DNA from: Sporothrix humicola
Taxonomy: Eukaryota; Ascomycota; Sordariomycetes; Ophiostomatales; Ophiostomataceae
Direction: 5' to 3'
Assembly (NCBI GenBank): GCA_021396245.1
Contig: WNYE01000082.1
Coordinates: forward strand, 1 to 64,000
Length of the DNA stretch: 64,000 nt
The notes below the pieces were generated by a model. The model worked only from the letters and a program-made list of their open reading frames with translations. It was not told the DNA's origin and did not search any database. This document shows positions 1 to 11,295 of the stretch, piece after piece. The stretch's first letter is position 1; each line of letters opens with the position of its first letter. The position numbers and the translations under genes were made by a program.

Positions 1-2045
1 AACGTTATTTTTACGTTTATAAATATAAAAAATAAATATTACCGTTTAATTATATTATATAATTCGTAAATATTAATTTAATAAATATTATTTAATTACT
101 TTTTAACGTACGTAAGTATTAAATATAACTTTAATACTTTACTTACGCCTACGAGTATTAAAACCGAAATTAAATATACTCTTTTATTTTACACCCGCAG
201 GTATTAAAATATACTTTTAATATAATAACACGTATATTTTTCGATTATACGTAACGCCCGTAAACGTTAAAACTTACCTTTAATATAATAATACGTACAT
301 TTTTCGATTATACGTAATACCTACAAACGTTAAAACTTACCCTTTATATAACTATACATACGTCTTTTAATCGTACGTAACGTCCGCGAACGTTAAAACT
401 TTCTTTTTACATAACTATACGTACGTCTTTCGATTATACGTAACACTTATAAGTATTAAAACGAGTTTTTTTATTTAAATAACCTTTTTAAACTTAAATT
501 ACTACTCTTTAACACTTCTTTTTTAAATAACATATATAAATAACGACAATATATTTAACCGCCACAATATCGTACAATAACTATAAATTTCTTAATTACA
601 CGGTTTTATTTTACCCTCGGGCGTTAAAATAAGTTTTTTTCGTTAAACGGTTTTTTTAAACTTAAATTACCACTCTTTAATATAATAATACGTATATTTT
701 TTAATTATATAGTTTTATTTTATATTAATAACATTATCGTAAATTAAATATAACACTTTTTAATTTTTTTTTAAACTATATATATAAATAACGATAATAT
801 ATTTAACCGTTACGATATTATATAATAATTATAAATTTTACGAAAGTTCGTTAACTCCGTCGCTTAAGTAACGCCCACGAGTATTAAAAAAAAAAAATTA
901 TAAATATAAATAAATAAACGAAGATTAATGAAAACTTTACGTCGTTAACGACGGTTAAAAAAAATAATCTTTACGTCGTTATAGACGATTTAAAAAAAAC
1001 TACTCGTAATAAATTTAAAGAATATTTTTGTTTTATTTTAATATAAGTTAAAATTTTAATAGTTTTAATTTTTATATTAACTTATTCGATCGCCGAAAAT
1101 ACACTAAAAGTTTTTAACTAATCGCCGGAATTTTTTCGTCGAAAAAACACTAAAATCCTTAACTTATAACCACTTAAGTCGTATTTTTTCGCCGAAAAGT
1201 ATTCTTAATAACTATTAATACGGTAATAAAATAATAATAATTTTTTTATTTAATATAAGTAACGTTTGTTTTATTTTTTTTAAAAAAAATAAATAACGTA
1301 AACGTAACCTTTATATAACGAACGGTTTTATTAACCGTTTTAAAAATAATTATAACTATTTATTTATACCTTTTACTTATAATATCGAGTATAAACTATA
1401 CTTTAACAATAACGTTATTATAAATATAACCGAATAACTTATATATCGTAAACTCGTAAAAAATATTTTAAATAAAAACTAAACGCCGGTTATTATTTCT
1501 TTAACCGGTATTATAAACTATAATAATAATCTTAAAATTAAACTTAAACGAGTTAAAGTAGATTTTAAACCGATTTACGTTTTTCGACGAAGTATACTTA
1601 ACATTAATAATACCGAAAAAAAATTAAAAGTTTATTACGGAGAGATTAAAAAACTACTTCTTTTTATAATAATACTTTTTTTCGTACGAATATAATATTT
1701 ATTTACCGTCGAGTTCGTTATTTATATCGTTTAAAGTATTTTTAATAAAATTATTTTTATTTTATTTAATTATTTATATTATAACGTATTTTAACTATAT
1801 TTTTAAAAAATATATATAACGTAAAATAAATATTATAATAAAATATTAATTTTTTTTTAATAACTTAAAAAATATATAAAACTTAAACCTAATACACTAG
1901 TAACAATTATATTTTTAATAATTTAAAGTTTTTAAATATTTTATTAAATTTTAAAATTTAAAATCTTTTAATCTTTATAAAAAATTTAAAAATTTAAAAA
2001 TTTTAAAAGTTTAAAATCTTTTAATCTTTTTAAAAAATTTAAACA
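1..2045. repeat. RIP-mutated AT-rich repeat DNA
   Basis: Very AT-rich sequence in which CA and TG dinucleotides are nearly missing while CG remains frequent (for example the recurring ACGTAACG and CGTTAAAA words). This is the classical product of repeat-induced point mutation (CpA to TpA on both strands) in filamentous ascomycetes. It begins before the window and ends near 2045, where normal composition returns. It holds a tandem array (179-465), diverged copies of longer words (about 477-590 again at about 650-838) and one unusually long open frame (1483-1694). The original element cannot be named. Confidence 0.85.
179..465. repeat. Degenerate 63-bp tandem array
   Basis: The word CGATTATACGTAA or a close variant begins at 242, 305, 368 and 431, an exact 63-bp period. 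Each is followed by a GTAAACGTTAAAAC-like segment. A more diverged copy starts near 179. Copies differ mainly by C/T and G/A changes, as expected for RIP acting on a minisatellite or on the repeated end of a transposon. Confidence 0.8.
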
Positions 2046-2865
2046 TTTTAATGTTACTCGTCGAAATTAAAACGTCCACTCGCTGGAATTCCACTCGTCG
2101 AAAAACTATGTTTTATAAAAATATTTTCCGTTAAATTAAATGGAATATCGGTGAAATACTCTCTGAATACTAGTTAGGAACTTGTATATTAGTTATATAC
2201 TCCGTCTTTATGCTTACGGTTATAAACTTTTACACTGTTCCTCGTAACTCTTTACTCTTTAGAGTACTTCCTTACGTAACTCCTCACCGGCCACACAATA
2301 TTAACGACCTAAGACAAAACCGCCACAACGCCACAGCTCTACAACTTTATGAGAAAAACCTCTCTGGGTCCTGTGCGAGGACTAACACGGTCGCCCCATG
2401 GAGAATGTACGGAGTATGGGTAACGTTTATGTGAGAAATTAAACCAGGCCTTAGTGGGGGAAACGGTGTGATTCGCTCGAATGGTAAAGTAAATTGAAAC
2501 GAAGAATTTAAGCGGACCGATTGTGAGGGGGGGCTACTGTTTTGTTGCTAACTGTAACAAAACTACAAGTTCCCCTCAAAGCCTTTTTCAACGTTCTCCT
2601 CACACGTTCAGTGGCTAAGGTTACATAGTCAAATATAAGCCTAAAAAACAGACATTGAACTAGGCTTGTGATCCAGCTTGATGCATTTTCATCCGAGAAA
2701 TTCTTCCGGCCGTGTGTTAACCTAACCTCGTGTCGTTTCTTCTCTCCCTCACCCACTACCGGCTATCCCACGCGAGACTTTAAAAATAAAAACAAAAGGA
2801 GCAAGAGAAGCAACACATAACAAAAGGGACCGAAGATTATCCTCTTTAATTCTTCGCAAAAAATA
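2046..2865. other. Intergenic transition zone
   Basis: Composition returns to about 45-50 percent GC. Short open frames on both strands show no recognisable domain. One copy of the recurrent nonamer TACGGAGTA lies at 2408-2416. No gene is supported; the stretch is the upstream region of the decayed regulator that starts at 2866. Confidence 0.5.
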
Positions 2866-3700
2866 ATGAGGTCCTCCAATACCTGCGACGGATGCGCCCT
2901 CCGCCGCGTTCGCTGTGATGCGAACCGGCCCTGCAGCGAGTGCTAAAAACGCTCGCTGCCCTACACCACCTTTCGCGTCAAGAAGAAGCGTAGACCAAAA
3001 AGACCCAAGCAGACTACAACCAACAAGATCCGCACGTTTCAACGCCACCTCGAAGAGAACGCGGAGATTAAAGAAGAAACGCTTGTATCCTCGTTTATGG
3101 GCTTTATAGGTTTACCCGACATTGGCTAGTCTCGGTCTCCTGGATTATCCTCCCCTCAGCCATGCTCCCAAAAGACAAAGCCTACCCTCGGACCGCCTCC
3201 GATGTACAGAAGGCAACCGCTAGCAGCCTACTGTAAATTTCTGGGTGCCTTCCGCACCCGCGCATACTCGGTGTAATCCCTTAGAACGCCACCTTACAAA
3301 GAACGAAGATGACTACGAGTCGTGGACTTTTAGCTTTCCCCATGCCAACTTTGCGGGGTAGGAACCATGTGATCGGTAAACTCTCGTTACAATTTCTTTG
3401 TTTAATTTAGTTTTAGTAGATTCGACATCCTCCTCCGACGTGTCACCGACATACCGGACTATGTTACGCCAAGGTAGAGTTTAAGAGAATGGGGGCGGGG
3501 ACAGGGTTGTATCGGCCAGGGGAGCCGTTCCATCTCCACAGTCTTTCGGTATTTGCTGTGAGTTGTAAAAGTCTGGCAAACTAGAAGTTGTGGACAGGGA
3601 ATTCGCCTCTTTTTTCACCGAGTAATTCTACCGGACACTGAGGCGTCTACGAAGTCGTCAAGGAGCATTAGACAACATCAAGGCAAGGGAAGAGCCCAAG
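2866..3700 (+). pseudogene. Zn2Cys6 transcription factor, decayed
   Basis: The reading frame from the ATG at 2866 starts as a fungal binuclear zinc cluster: Cys7, Cys10, Cys17, Cys23 and Cys26 have the family spacing CX2CX6CX5CX2C. It is followed by a basic stretch rich in Lys and Arg (about residues 40-52). Codon 27 is TAA (2944-2946), and the position of the sixth cysteine, six residues after Cys26, is now Tyr (TAC at 2962-2964). Another in-frame TAG is at 3127-3129. Further downstream, coding-like pieces resembling the middle region of such regulators (a FRTRAYSV-like stretch near 3258-3283 and a DDYES-like stretch near 3308) are broken by stops. CAA to TAA, TGC to TAC and CAG to TAG are all CpA/TpG to TpA changes, so RIP leakage from the neighbouring block is the likely cause. 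Such proteins usually activate sugar or secondary metabolism genes. The 3' limit is uncertain. Confidence 0.75.
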
Positions 3701-3725
3701 ATCCATGACGGCGGATTTATATATT

Positions 3726-3735
3726 TATATATAAG
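3726..3735 (+). promoter_or_regulatory. TATA box of GH71 gene
   Basis: TATATATAAG lies about 140 bp upstream of the ATG at 3877, a normal place for a fungal core promoter with a short leader. Confidence 0.55.
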
Positions 3736-3876
3736 TTTGAGGCGGCCGGGTATGTTCTTTACTTATGACAGTAGCCCTAGAGCACCTGAGCATCAACTTT
3801 TTTCGGAGCCTGCCTGTCAAGCAAGGCTCCTTGTACTATCTATTCCAAATCAGATTTTACGATAATCCCCGACATT

Positions 3877-5972
3877 ATGAGGTTCTCTCTCTTTGTTTTT
3901 GGGGCTTTGACGTCTCAGGCCATGGCCGCCGTGGTGGCACTGCCACTCCAGCCGCGAGCAGTTGCAGGCCAGGGCTGGTCGTTGCAAGCGGCAACATGCC
4001 CTGCCGGCTCCCAATCCTGCGGCAGTGGAGCGTGCTGCCCATCGACTTCGTTCTGCCAGTCCACGGGAAACGGAGAAGTGTACGCGTGCTGCCCTTCGTG
4101 TGAGTTCTTTCTTTCTTGTTCCCAATTACGTGTGCATAGTCTTTCAAATATATTCAGGGCTGATTGATTTCCTTTCCTACCAGCGGCCAACTGTAGGGGC
4201 TCGGTTGAGGGCGCGCCTTCTTGCGCCGATGCTGCCTGGTCCCTGTGGAAGGGCAGCTACGGCAATGGGTTCTGCTGTGCCGTGGGTACGCAGGGTGCCT
4301 TTTACAATGGCGAATCCGTGGCCGGCATTTGCGTGACCTCCATTCCCGCAGGATATATCAGTGCTACGCTGGTAAGTAATCAAAGAACCCCAGACCCGAA
4401 ACATAACTACTCGGTAGTGATGGAGACATTGAGTAGTGACCCTTCCCCAGGTGACGCAAGGAACGGGAACTGCCGTTACAACGACCTCTTCGCAAACGAC
4501 ACCCACCGCCTCAACGACAGCCACAACCGCCAAGACAACCACAACCGCCAAGACGACTGCAGAGACTACGACAACGGCAACAACAAGTACCCCGGTGTCC
4601 ACCACGATCCCCCGAGCAGTGTATGTTTTTGTGTTATGCCTTTATACCCCGTTATAGGACCAGCTGACGGAAGCATTAGATTCGCCCACTACATGGTCGG
4701 CACCATGACCCAGGCAGAAGCAAACAAGGACATTGCTGACGCTATGGCGGCTGGCTTTGACGCCTTTGCCCTCAACACCCACACTATCACCGACTCGTGG
4801 GCGCTCAACGCCATCTCGTATCTCTTTACTGCCGCCGACCAGCTCGGATTCAAGCTCTTTATATCGTTTGACATGAGCTGGCGAACGATAACCCCCTCTG
4901 ATATCCCTCCCTTTTTGCAAAGTTACATCTCTCGCCCGTCGTACTATACAGTCAATGGCCGGCCCTTTGTGAGCACGTACGACGGCGGCTATATTTCGAA
5001 TGCCGACTGGCAGTCCGGTTTCAAGGCACCACTGGCCAGTGCTGGTGTCAACCCATTTTTCGTGCCCGACTTTGACGACTGGAGCGGCTGGCCTAACAGC
5101 ATCTTCTCAAATTATCCCGTTATTGACGGGGCCTTTAGCTGGGAATCGGCGTGGCCCGCGCCAGGTACCACCATCTCCAATGTCACCAGCACAGTTGACC
5201 AGAATGTTTTGCAGCAAGCCCACGCCGCCGGCAAGATCTACATGATGCGTAGGTCCCTGATTTCCTTTGTCTATTCAGCTGTTCTACACAGGGCTAACCA
5301 CATTACAAAATAGCCCTCTCTAGCCTCCAGTTCAAGTACATGGGTGACGGCCAAGACTGGTTCCGCATCGGCGAGGTCAACATGCCGCAGCGCTTTGAGC
5401 AGGTGCTGGCCCTGCAGCCCGATCTCGTCGAGCTCATCACCTGGAACGATGCCGGCGAGAGCCACTACATTGGCAACTTTTTCCAGGACCAGATTGACGG
5501 CTCCAACATTGGCGACTATGCCAACGGCTTTGACCACACGGGCTGGCAAAAAATTGTCACGCCCTTTATAAAGGCTTACAAGGCCGGTGCCACGAGCGGC
5601 AGCCAGATTCTTCCCCCCGGTTCGACTCCTACCGGCTCGCTGTGGTACCGCACACTGCTGACCAGCGCGAGCTGTTCGTCGTCGATTGCAAACTACCAGC
5701 AGGCTCAAGACACGGTCAACTTTGCCGTCCTGCTTCCGTCGTCGGGCTACACCATCAAGGTGTACAGTAACAGCCAGCTGATTGGCACGTTTGCCGGCAC
5801 CACGGGACTAAACTACAACACCGTGGCGGGACTGAAAGTCGGTGGCGGGCAGTATCTACAAGTTCTCAACAGTGCCGGCGCGGTTATCTCGACCGTCACG
5901 GGCACCAAGAATGTCCTGGCACAGAGCCCAAACGCTACATGCAACTGGAACTATGAGGTTGTCGGTTTCTGA
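3877..5972 (+). CDS. Secreted alpha-1,3-glucanase (GH71)
   Basis: Endo-1,3-alpha-glucosidase (mutanase) expected to act outside the cell on alpha-1,3-glucan of fungal walls. Five exons close one frame: 3877-4099, 4184-4371, 4451-4620, 4680-5248 and 5314-5972 (602 aa). Residues 1-17 form a signal peptide. A Cys-rich module (about 33-130) of the kind found at the front of fungal mutanases follows, then a Thr-rich, probably O-glycosylated linker (about 140-190). The GH71 domain starts at FAHYMVGTM (about 194) and contains SFDMSW, DFDDWSGWP and ITWNDAGESHYIGN, motifs characteristic of the family. A C-terminal beta-rich tail follows. The acceptor at 4679 was chosen over the AG at 4658 because the latter gives an immediate stop. 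A TATA box lies at 3726. It is intact although next to RIP-mutated DNA and a dead regulator. Confidence 0.92.
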
Positions 5973-6641
5973 GGATACAATGGAAGACAAAAAGACAATC
6001 AAAAGGTGTGACGGTTGAACTAAAGTCAACACGTTTGAGACCGGTGGATGTGTTGATCATATGCAGTGAGGGCGAAGAAACACACGTCCACATGTTTGCG
6101 AGTTTGTTTGATTGTCTTTAAGACAATCAATTTACTTATCGTTTATTATTATATCATGTCCTGGATGAAAGCTTCGTCTCTTGTTTTTGCTTTTTAAACG
6201 TATTTTACATCCCGTATAAAATAGCCTTACTTTCGTCATTTCGTTTATTTTGTTTTATCTTCCTTTCAACCTTCTTTTTTCTCGTAAGTAAAGAGTTGTG
6301 CATGGTGGCTAGCAGCTTGTTCTTAAATCACGCTTTAATACATTTCAATAAATAAATGAATAACTTCCCGCCCTTCCCCGCCCCCCGCAGTACCGACCCA
6401 ACGCCTTGGTAACACAAAAGTCCGTTATTTGATTTTATTAAATTAGATGAGGCTGTCCGATTTCTCTTATGGTTTAAATTAAATATGATAAGTTTACTTT
6501 ACCACATTTATAGTTTTTTTATCTGGTTTATCTTGACGGTTGATGTTTTTTATTTTTAATAATGCAGTATAAATATACTTTATATATATAGAAAAGTAGC
6601 CGGGTAATAGTAGATAGACGGACGATTAAATAATAAGCCAC
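5973..6641. other. Convergent intergenic region with inverted repeat
   Basis: Spacer between the 3' ends of the GH71 gene and the monooxygenase. It turns AT-rich beyond 6130. At 6108-6130 there is a perfect 11-bp inverted repeat (TTGATTGTCTT, one T, AAGACAATCAA) that could form a hairpin in either transcript. No gene is seen. Confidence 0.55.
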
Positions 6642-8087
6642 TTATAACTTTGCACGCACACTAACCTCTGTCTTCTTAATGATACTCTGCCAGTGTTTAT
6701 CTTTCAGAGCCAAAATGGAGAAGCCGTGCTTACCCCAGCTCTCCTCCCACAAGGGCAGCTCGTATGCTGTCGTTCCCGATGCGGGTTTGCCGGCGAACGT
6801 GGCAAACCAGTCGTAGTATGGACCCAGATCAGGAGCGATCTCATGGAAATTGCTCGAAGCGCCCTTGAGCCTCAGCGTCTCTGCCTCCCACTGTCTCTGT
6901 TCAGCCACAGGAGGCAACTCACGGTTGTTCCTTCCGGCATAGTAGCGAGCCACAGCCACGGCCTGATATTCGTAGATGCGGAATGACAGCGCCGCTTTGA
7001 CCTGACCAACAAGTGTAAGTGACGGGTCGTCGACGTTGAACACATGCTGGTAGAATCCAGACACATAATTGCTGGGCGTCGTTGTATTGGGTTGGAGGAA
7101 CGGGTACTGTAGACGGTAGCCGGTAACAAAAAGCACCGTGTCCAAGTCGCCAACCTGCGTCCCGTCAGAGAACTTGGCGACAATCTTGGAGCTATCGTCG
7201 GTGCACTGTTCAAAGGACGTGACGGTCGGGTGCTGGCGCACATTCGGCAGGTTGTATGCTGCTTCGAGAGCGGGATTCCGTCCGCGGATGGCCACTTCCA
7301 GCTTGCCGGCCACAATGTCGTGCAGATCCTGGATGAAATCGACTGCGGAGATGCTGCCACCCACCACAAGCACGCGCTTCCCGGCATATTTGTCCGCCTT
7401 GCGGTACGACTTGGAGTGCTCGAAGCGACCAGGGAGCGCCTCGGATGTCTTGATGAGGCCGGAAATGTTTGGAATGAGCGGGACATGGTAGTGTCCTGAG
7501 GCAACCACGACGGCATCAAAAGTCCCGGTCCACCAGTAGTCCTGCTGGCTACCTCGGTAGGTCTCACCGGATTTGCGGAGAGTCAGCGTCCACTCTTTGG
7601 AGCCGGCAGGCTTCTCGACGCGCTCGACGGTCGTATTCAGTGACACGAGCGGGAGGTGTGGCGTGAAGAGGTCCTCGAGGTAGCCGGCAACGGCAGTGTA
7701 AGGGCGAGACGGGTTGTTGGGCCCCAGCCGGACCAGAGAGGACGCCGAATTTCCGTCTGGGAACGGCTTGTGCGAGAAAGCCATGGTGCCGGCCCCCACG
7801 TTGCTGTCGAGCTCCCAGTAAAGGGCTGAACGGGCACGCGGATCTTTTCCAGCAGGTGGTGCAAAACTTGGGAGTTTGGCTGGCGGAGACACGTCGCGGC
7901 GTGGGACATCTGTCGTGCCAGGAAAGACATCCGGCTCTGGATCATAGTGCCACAGACCGCCAACGTGATCACGGCGATCAAAGACACGGATGGTGCTGAA
8001 AGCGTTCTCAGCCGTCAGGGCATGCACAGCGGCAAGGCCTGATGGGCCAGCACCAATGACTGCGATGCGGTTGTATCGAGGGGCCAT
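6642..8087 (-). CDS. Flavin-containing monooxygenase (FMO family)
   Basis: NADPH- and FAD-dependent oxygenase expected to oxidise a soft nucleophile (N or S) in a small molecule; the substrate is unknown. Single exon, 481 aa, ATG at 8087. The FAD Rossmann motif GAGPSG is at residues 12-17. The DHVGGLWHY stretch that follows is typical of FMOs. An F-x-HSKSY element near 228 corresponds to the FMO signature region, followed by the NADPH-binding VLVVGGSISAVD. VTGYRLQYPF is the family's TGY element. No signal peptide or membrane tail is apparent, so it is probably cytosolic. It lies between the mutanase and the transporter/DUF1479 pair, but nothing shows co-regulation. Baeyer-Villiger-type relatives are an alternative subfamily. 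Confidence 0.9.
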   Translation of the reverse strand: MAPRYNRIAVIGAGPSGLAAVHALTAENAFSTIRVFDRRDHVGGLWHYDPEPDVFPGTTDVPRRDVSPPAKLPSFAPPAGKDPRARSALYWELDSNVGAGTMAFSHKPFPDGNSASSLVRLGPNNPSRPYTAVAGYLEDLFTPHLPLVSLNTTVERVEKPAGSKEWTLTLRKSGETYRGSQQDYWWTGTFDAVVVASGHYHVPLIPNISGLIKTSEALPGRFEHSKSYRKADKYAGKRVLVVGGSISAVDFIQDLHDIVAGKLEVAIRGRNPALEAAYNLPNVRQHPTVTSFEQCTDDSSKIVAKFSDGTQVGDLDTVLFVTGYRLQYPFLQPNTTTPSNYVSGFYQHVFNVDDPSLTLVGQVKAALSFRIYEYQAVAVARYYAGRNNRELPPVAEQRQWEAETLRLKGASSNFHEIAPDLGPYYDWFATFAGKPASGTTAYELPLWEESWGKHGFSILALKDKHWQSIIKKTEVSVRAKL

Positions 8088-9499
8088 GGTGCGAGAGGGA
8101 TAAAGAGACGAACAAAAAAGAGAGACAAGTTAGAGAGGGGGACAAGAAGGATAATGGGAGATTGAGAAGGAAGTCGATAATAATGGCGAGTATGGTTTGT
8201 TCTTGGTAGATATGCTTTACAATTAGCTTTCCGACCACAGGCTGTTGACAACTGCTCGTGGTCTACCAAGACAATATTCATTGTCCATTTTCGGGAATTT
8301 GATATGATGCCTTCGTGTGTCTCAACAGTCTCGACCACAGCACAGATACAATATGGCGTGGATGGCAGGATGCACGGTCGGGCATAACCCCCGAGTCGTG
8401 GTTGTCAGATTACGTGTAGTAAATAGCAACAAAAAGCATAAAAAATAGTTAAAAAAAAAAGAAGAAAGAAGAAAGATCACACCTCACGTCGAAAGGCTAT
8501 GAAACCTCCTGGCATTGACAAAATGGGTATCGCCGACAAATCGACTGTTACCCAATTAGTGGTGACATTTACCATAAGTATGAGGCAACAGGCCGCACGT
8601 TGGCGGCACTGGTATTTCCGGCGTGGCGCCTGCATCTGCACCGGGAATGCCGCTCTCCAGCAGCGGGTCGTCCCAGCTAGTGGCGTCCGTAGGCTCCTGC
8701 GGCCGGGGAAGAACCGCCGTTATGGAATATTACGTGGGGCTGTCCTCGACGGCTCCTTGACGGTTTCTGATGCATCCTGACGCCTCCCGTCGGTGACAGG
8801 ACCGTAACGCTAAGTATCCGAAGTTCTGCCGACCGGTAGACAATACTAAATAGTAAGAATAAAGAGTCATGAAGTCATGAGCCGGTCTGGGTTTTGAAGT
8901 GGACATACACTTTGAAAAGTTGCCGGAGGCCACCCTGTGATACGTCCATCCTGTTATTGATATTGCCCGGGCTCAACTTGAATTAAACTTCTCAATCACG
9001 CAACAGGCCAGAACGAAGGAAATGTCAGTCTTTTTTACCGGATTCTTGGACTATCTGGAAAAGCCGAAGCAACGAAAGTTGTCGACAGATATGACCAGAT
9101 GCGGCAGTGACTGACGTATGCCTTTGATGATTTCGCAACGCTAACAAGCACGTCGTCAGGATTCCAATGTCATCATGATAATTGTTTTCGGTGACAAGTG
9201 TGTTGAAAGAAACTTTGATTCAACGGACGTGTTTTGCAACAAGAATGTAAATAAACAGAAAGAAAAGACCATACGACCGATTCCAATACACGATCTGGGC
9301 TGGCTTCCTAGCACCGGATATGACCTTCCATATTTTAGATTTTCTTTCCACGTCTAAGGTACAGCATGCATTGTATAGTTTTTGATTAAACATGGAAAAG
9401 TAATAAGACATAATGATAGGAGGCAACTAGTATGATGTATTGTCGTAGAGCTATTGGTGCAAAGTCTAGTTGGAGTTGCCAGCATAAGATAGATGCCCC
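8088..9499. other. Intergenic, possible gene remnant
   Basis: Contains the promoter of the monooxygenase (minus strand, 8088 upward) and the 3' flank of the transporter. On the minus strand at about 8560-8710 there is a coding-like, stop-ended stretch of about 50 codons rich in Pro, Asp and Glu. It resembles the tail of a decayed gene but matches nothing recognised. No intact gene is seen. Confidence 0.35.
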
Positions 9500-11295
9500 T
9501 TAGGCACTTGCGATGTCCTCATCCGACTCAAAATGAACAGCAGCCTTCTTGGTGTCCTGTGCTTTGCGGATATTAGTGATGAAGGTGTCGTCTTCGAGGA
9601 GCGGTGCAATTTCTTCGAGAGCATAGCCCAGTGTCTCGGGGAAAGTGAGGTAGATGAGGACAATCTCGACAAACAACCAAGCAACGTAGACCTAGAATGT
9701 TAGATTGGGGAGACAGCAGCATTTTGCAGCGGGAAGAACTCACGATGTAATAGCGCCAGGTGATGTTCTCGAGGCCGACGGGATTGACCCACTGGTTAAA
9801 GTATCCAGCCAGTGTGCATGCAAAGAGAACCGTTGACATGCCGATGAGTCTCAGATTGTACGGAAGGACTGTTGTTATTTGTTAGCAAGTTGCAGAACTA
9901 TGGGCCACCATCTTGGCTGGACTCACTCTCTGCTGGATAGGCATAAGCTAGCGGGTTAAATGCCCAGTTGTAGCCGCTCATGAACAAAAAGACAAAGAAA
10001 ATGACAACGTACGACGCGCCCTTGTTGCCTGGGTCCTTGATAATGACCGAGTCGGCAACAGTGACTGCAATAAACGAACCAAACATGACGGTCGACGACG
10101 TCAGGAACTGGACGCGGCGGCCCTGGAAGCCAGACACCCAAGCCGCAACAAGACAGGTGACCAACGACACAATGGAGAGGATGCCGTTGATCAGTGTCTG
10201 CTCGTCTTCGCTGGTCACGCCGACGGCAGCCAGAACACGGGACAAATAGTAGGAGACCAGGCCGTTTCCAGACAAATTCAGACACAGGCCAATGTATACC
10301 AAGAGGAAGAGCCGTTTTCGGTTGGCCTTTCCGCTGAATATGGCCTTCCAAGGACTCCTGGCCGTGGCCTGTAGCTGGATGCTCTCCTGTATTTCTCTCA
10401 GCTCGGCCTGAACTAGTGCGTCGTCCTTATTTCCGTTTCCGTGGCCAGCAGCAAGGACTTCCAGAGCATTCTCATCGCGCCCTTGTGCGACCAGCCAGCG
10501 AGGCGACTCGGGCACAAACGGCAGAAAGATAATGTTGGCAAGCATCAAGATGCCCTGGAGGAGACTGGGAAGCCGCCATGCCATGCCCAGCCATTGCCAA
10601 TGTGCTTTCCGGTTTCGTACGTGGACCACGCCGCAAGGATGGCGCCAATGTAGTAGCTCGAGTTGTACAAGGACGTGACAACCTTGCGATCGCGGGGATG
10701 GACAGACTCGGCAACAAGAACAGAAGCCGCATTACCACCAAGGATGGCACAGAAACCAAAGAAAATGCGGGGAACGACAAACGTGGCCACGTTCTGTGAG
10801 GCCGTCTGAAGGATGGTGCCAATCACGCTGATAAAGGCACTGACGTAGATGACAGACTTGCGGCCATACCGGTCACCAATTGGCTGTGCGAAAGGATATG
10901 CCAGAGTGGCGCCCAGCCAGTAGGTCGAGTTGATCCGACCGGTAATAGCAGTGCTAGGATGGAAGACTGTGGTTGTTAGCAAGGAATGCCTCCTGATCTC
11001 CTAGACAAATTTGATGGGAAAAGAGAGGAAACCTACAATTGTTCCAGGTCGTCAGCGACTGGATTCCGTTCATCAGCGATCCTTCAAAGCCAACAGTGGA
11101 AGATACAAGAAGAACGCCCGGGAATAAGACAGCATAAAGCTTCAAAGCGCCAACGTCCCTGTACAAAGGCACAGGAGGGCTCCTCATCAGGACTTCAGCC
11201 ACAGTTGGCAGCCGGGAATCAGCAGCAGCATCATTGTTATTTCCGTCGGTGACGTCCGCCGTGAAGCCCGGCTTCTTTTCCAGTTCGTTTGACAT
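9500..11295 (-). pseudogene. MFS sugar transporter, frameshifted
   Basis: Major facilitator sugar/lactose-permease-type transporter, expected in the plasma membrane with twelve helices. Four exons on the minus strand: 11295-11037, 10966-9927, 9868-9744 and 9691-9500. Family marks are GDRYGRK after helix 2, the central PESPRWLV (preceding the cytoplasmic loop) and LTFPETLGYALEEI after helix 12. The frame is lost inside exon 2, where CCATG is tandemly duplicated (10576-10585). Removing one copy joins the two frames exactly (helix 4/5 region, NGWAW then RLPSLLQ) and makes the exon phases close to a 536-aa protein of usual length. It is therefore a pseudogene, or an assembly or base-calling error; the rest of the sequence shows no decay. 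It is divergently paired with the DUF1479 gene, which is also frameshifted. Confidence 0.85.

Noticed and set aside
179..465. CRISPR-like regular spacing of repeats
   Set aside because: The host is a eukaryote, and the 63-bp units are contiguous tandem copies without unique spacers.
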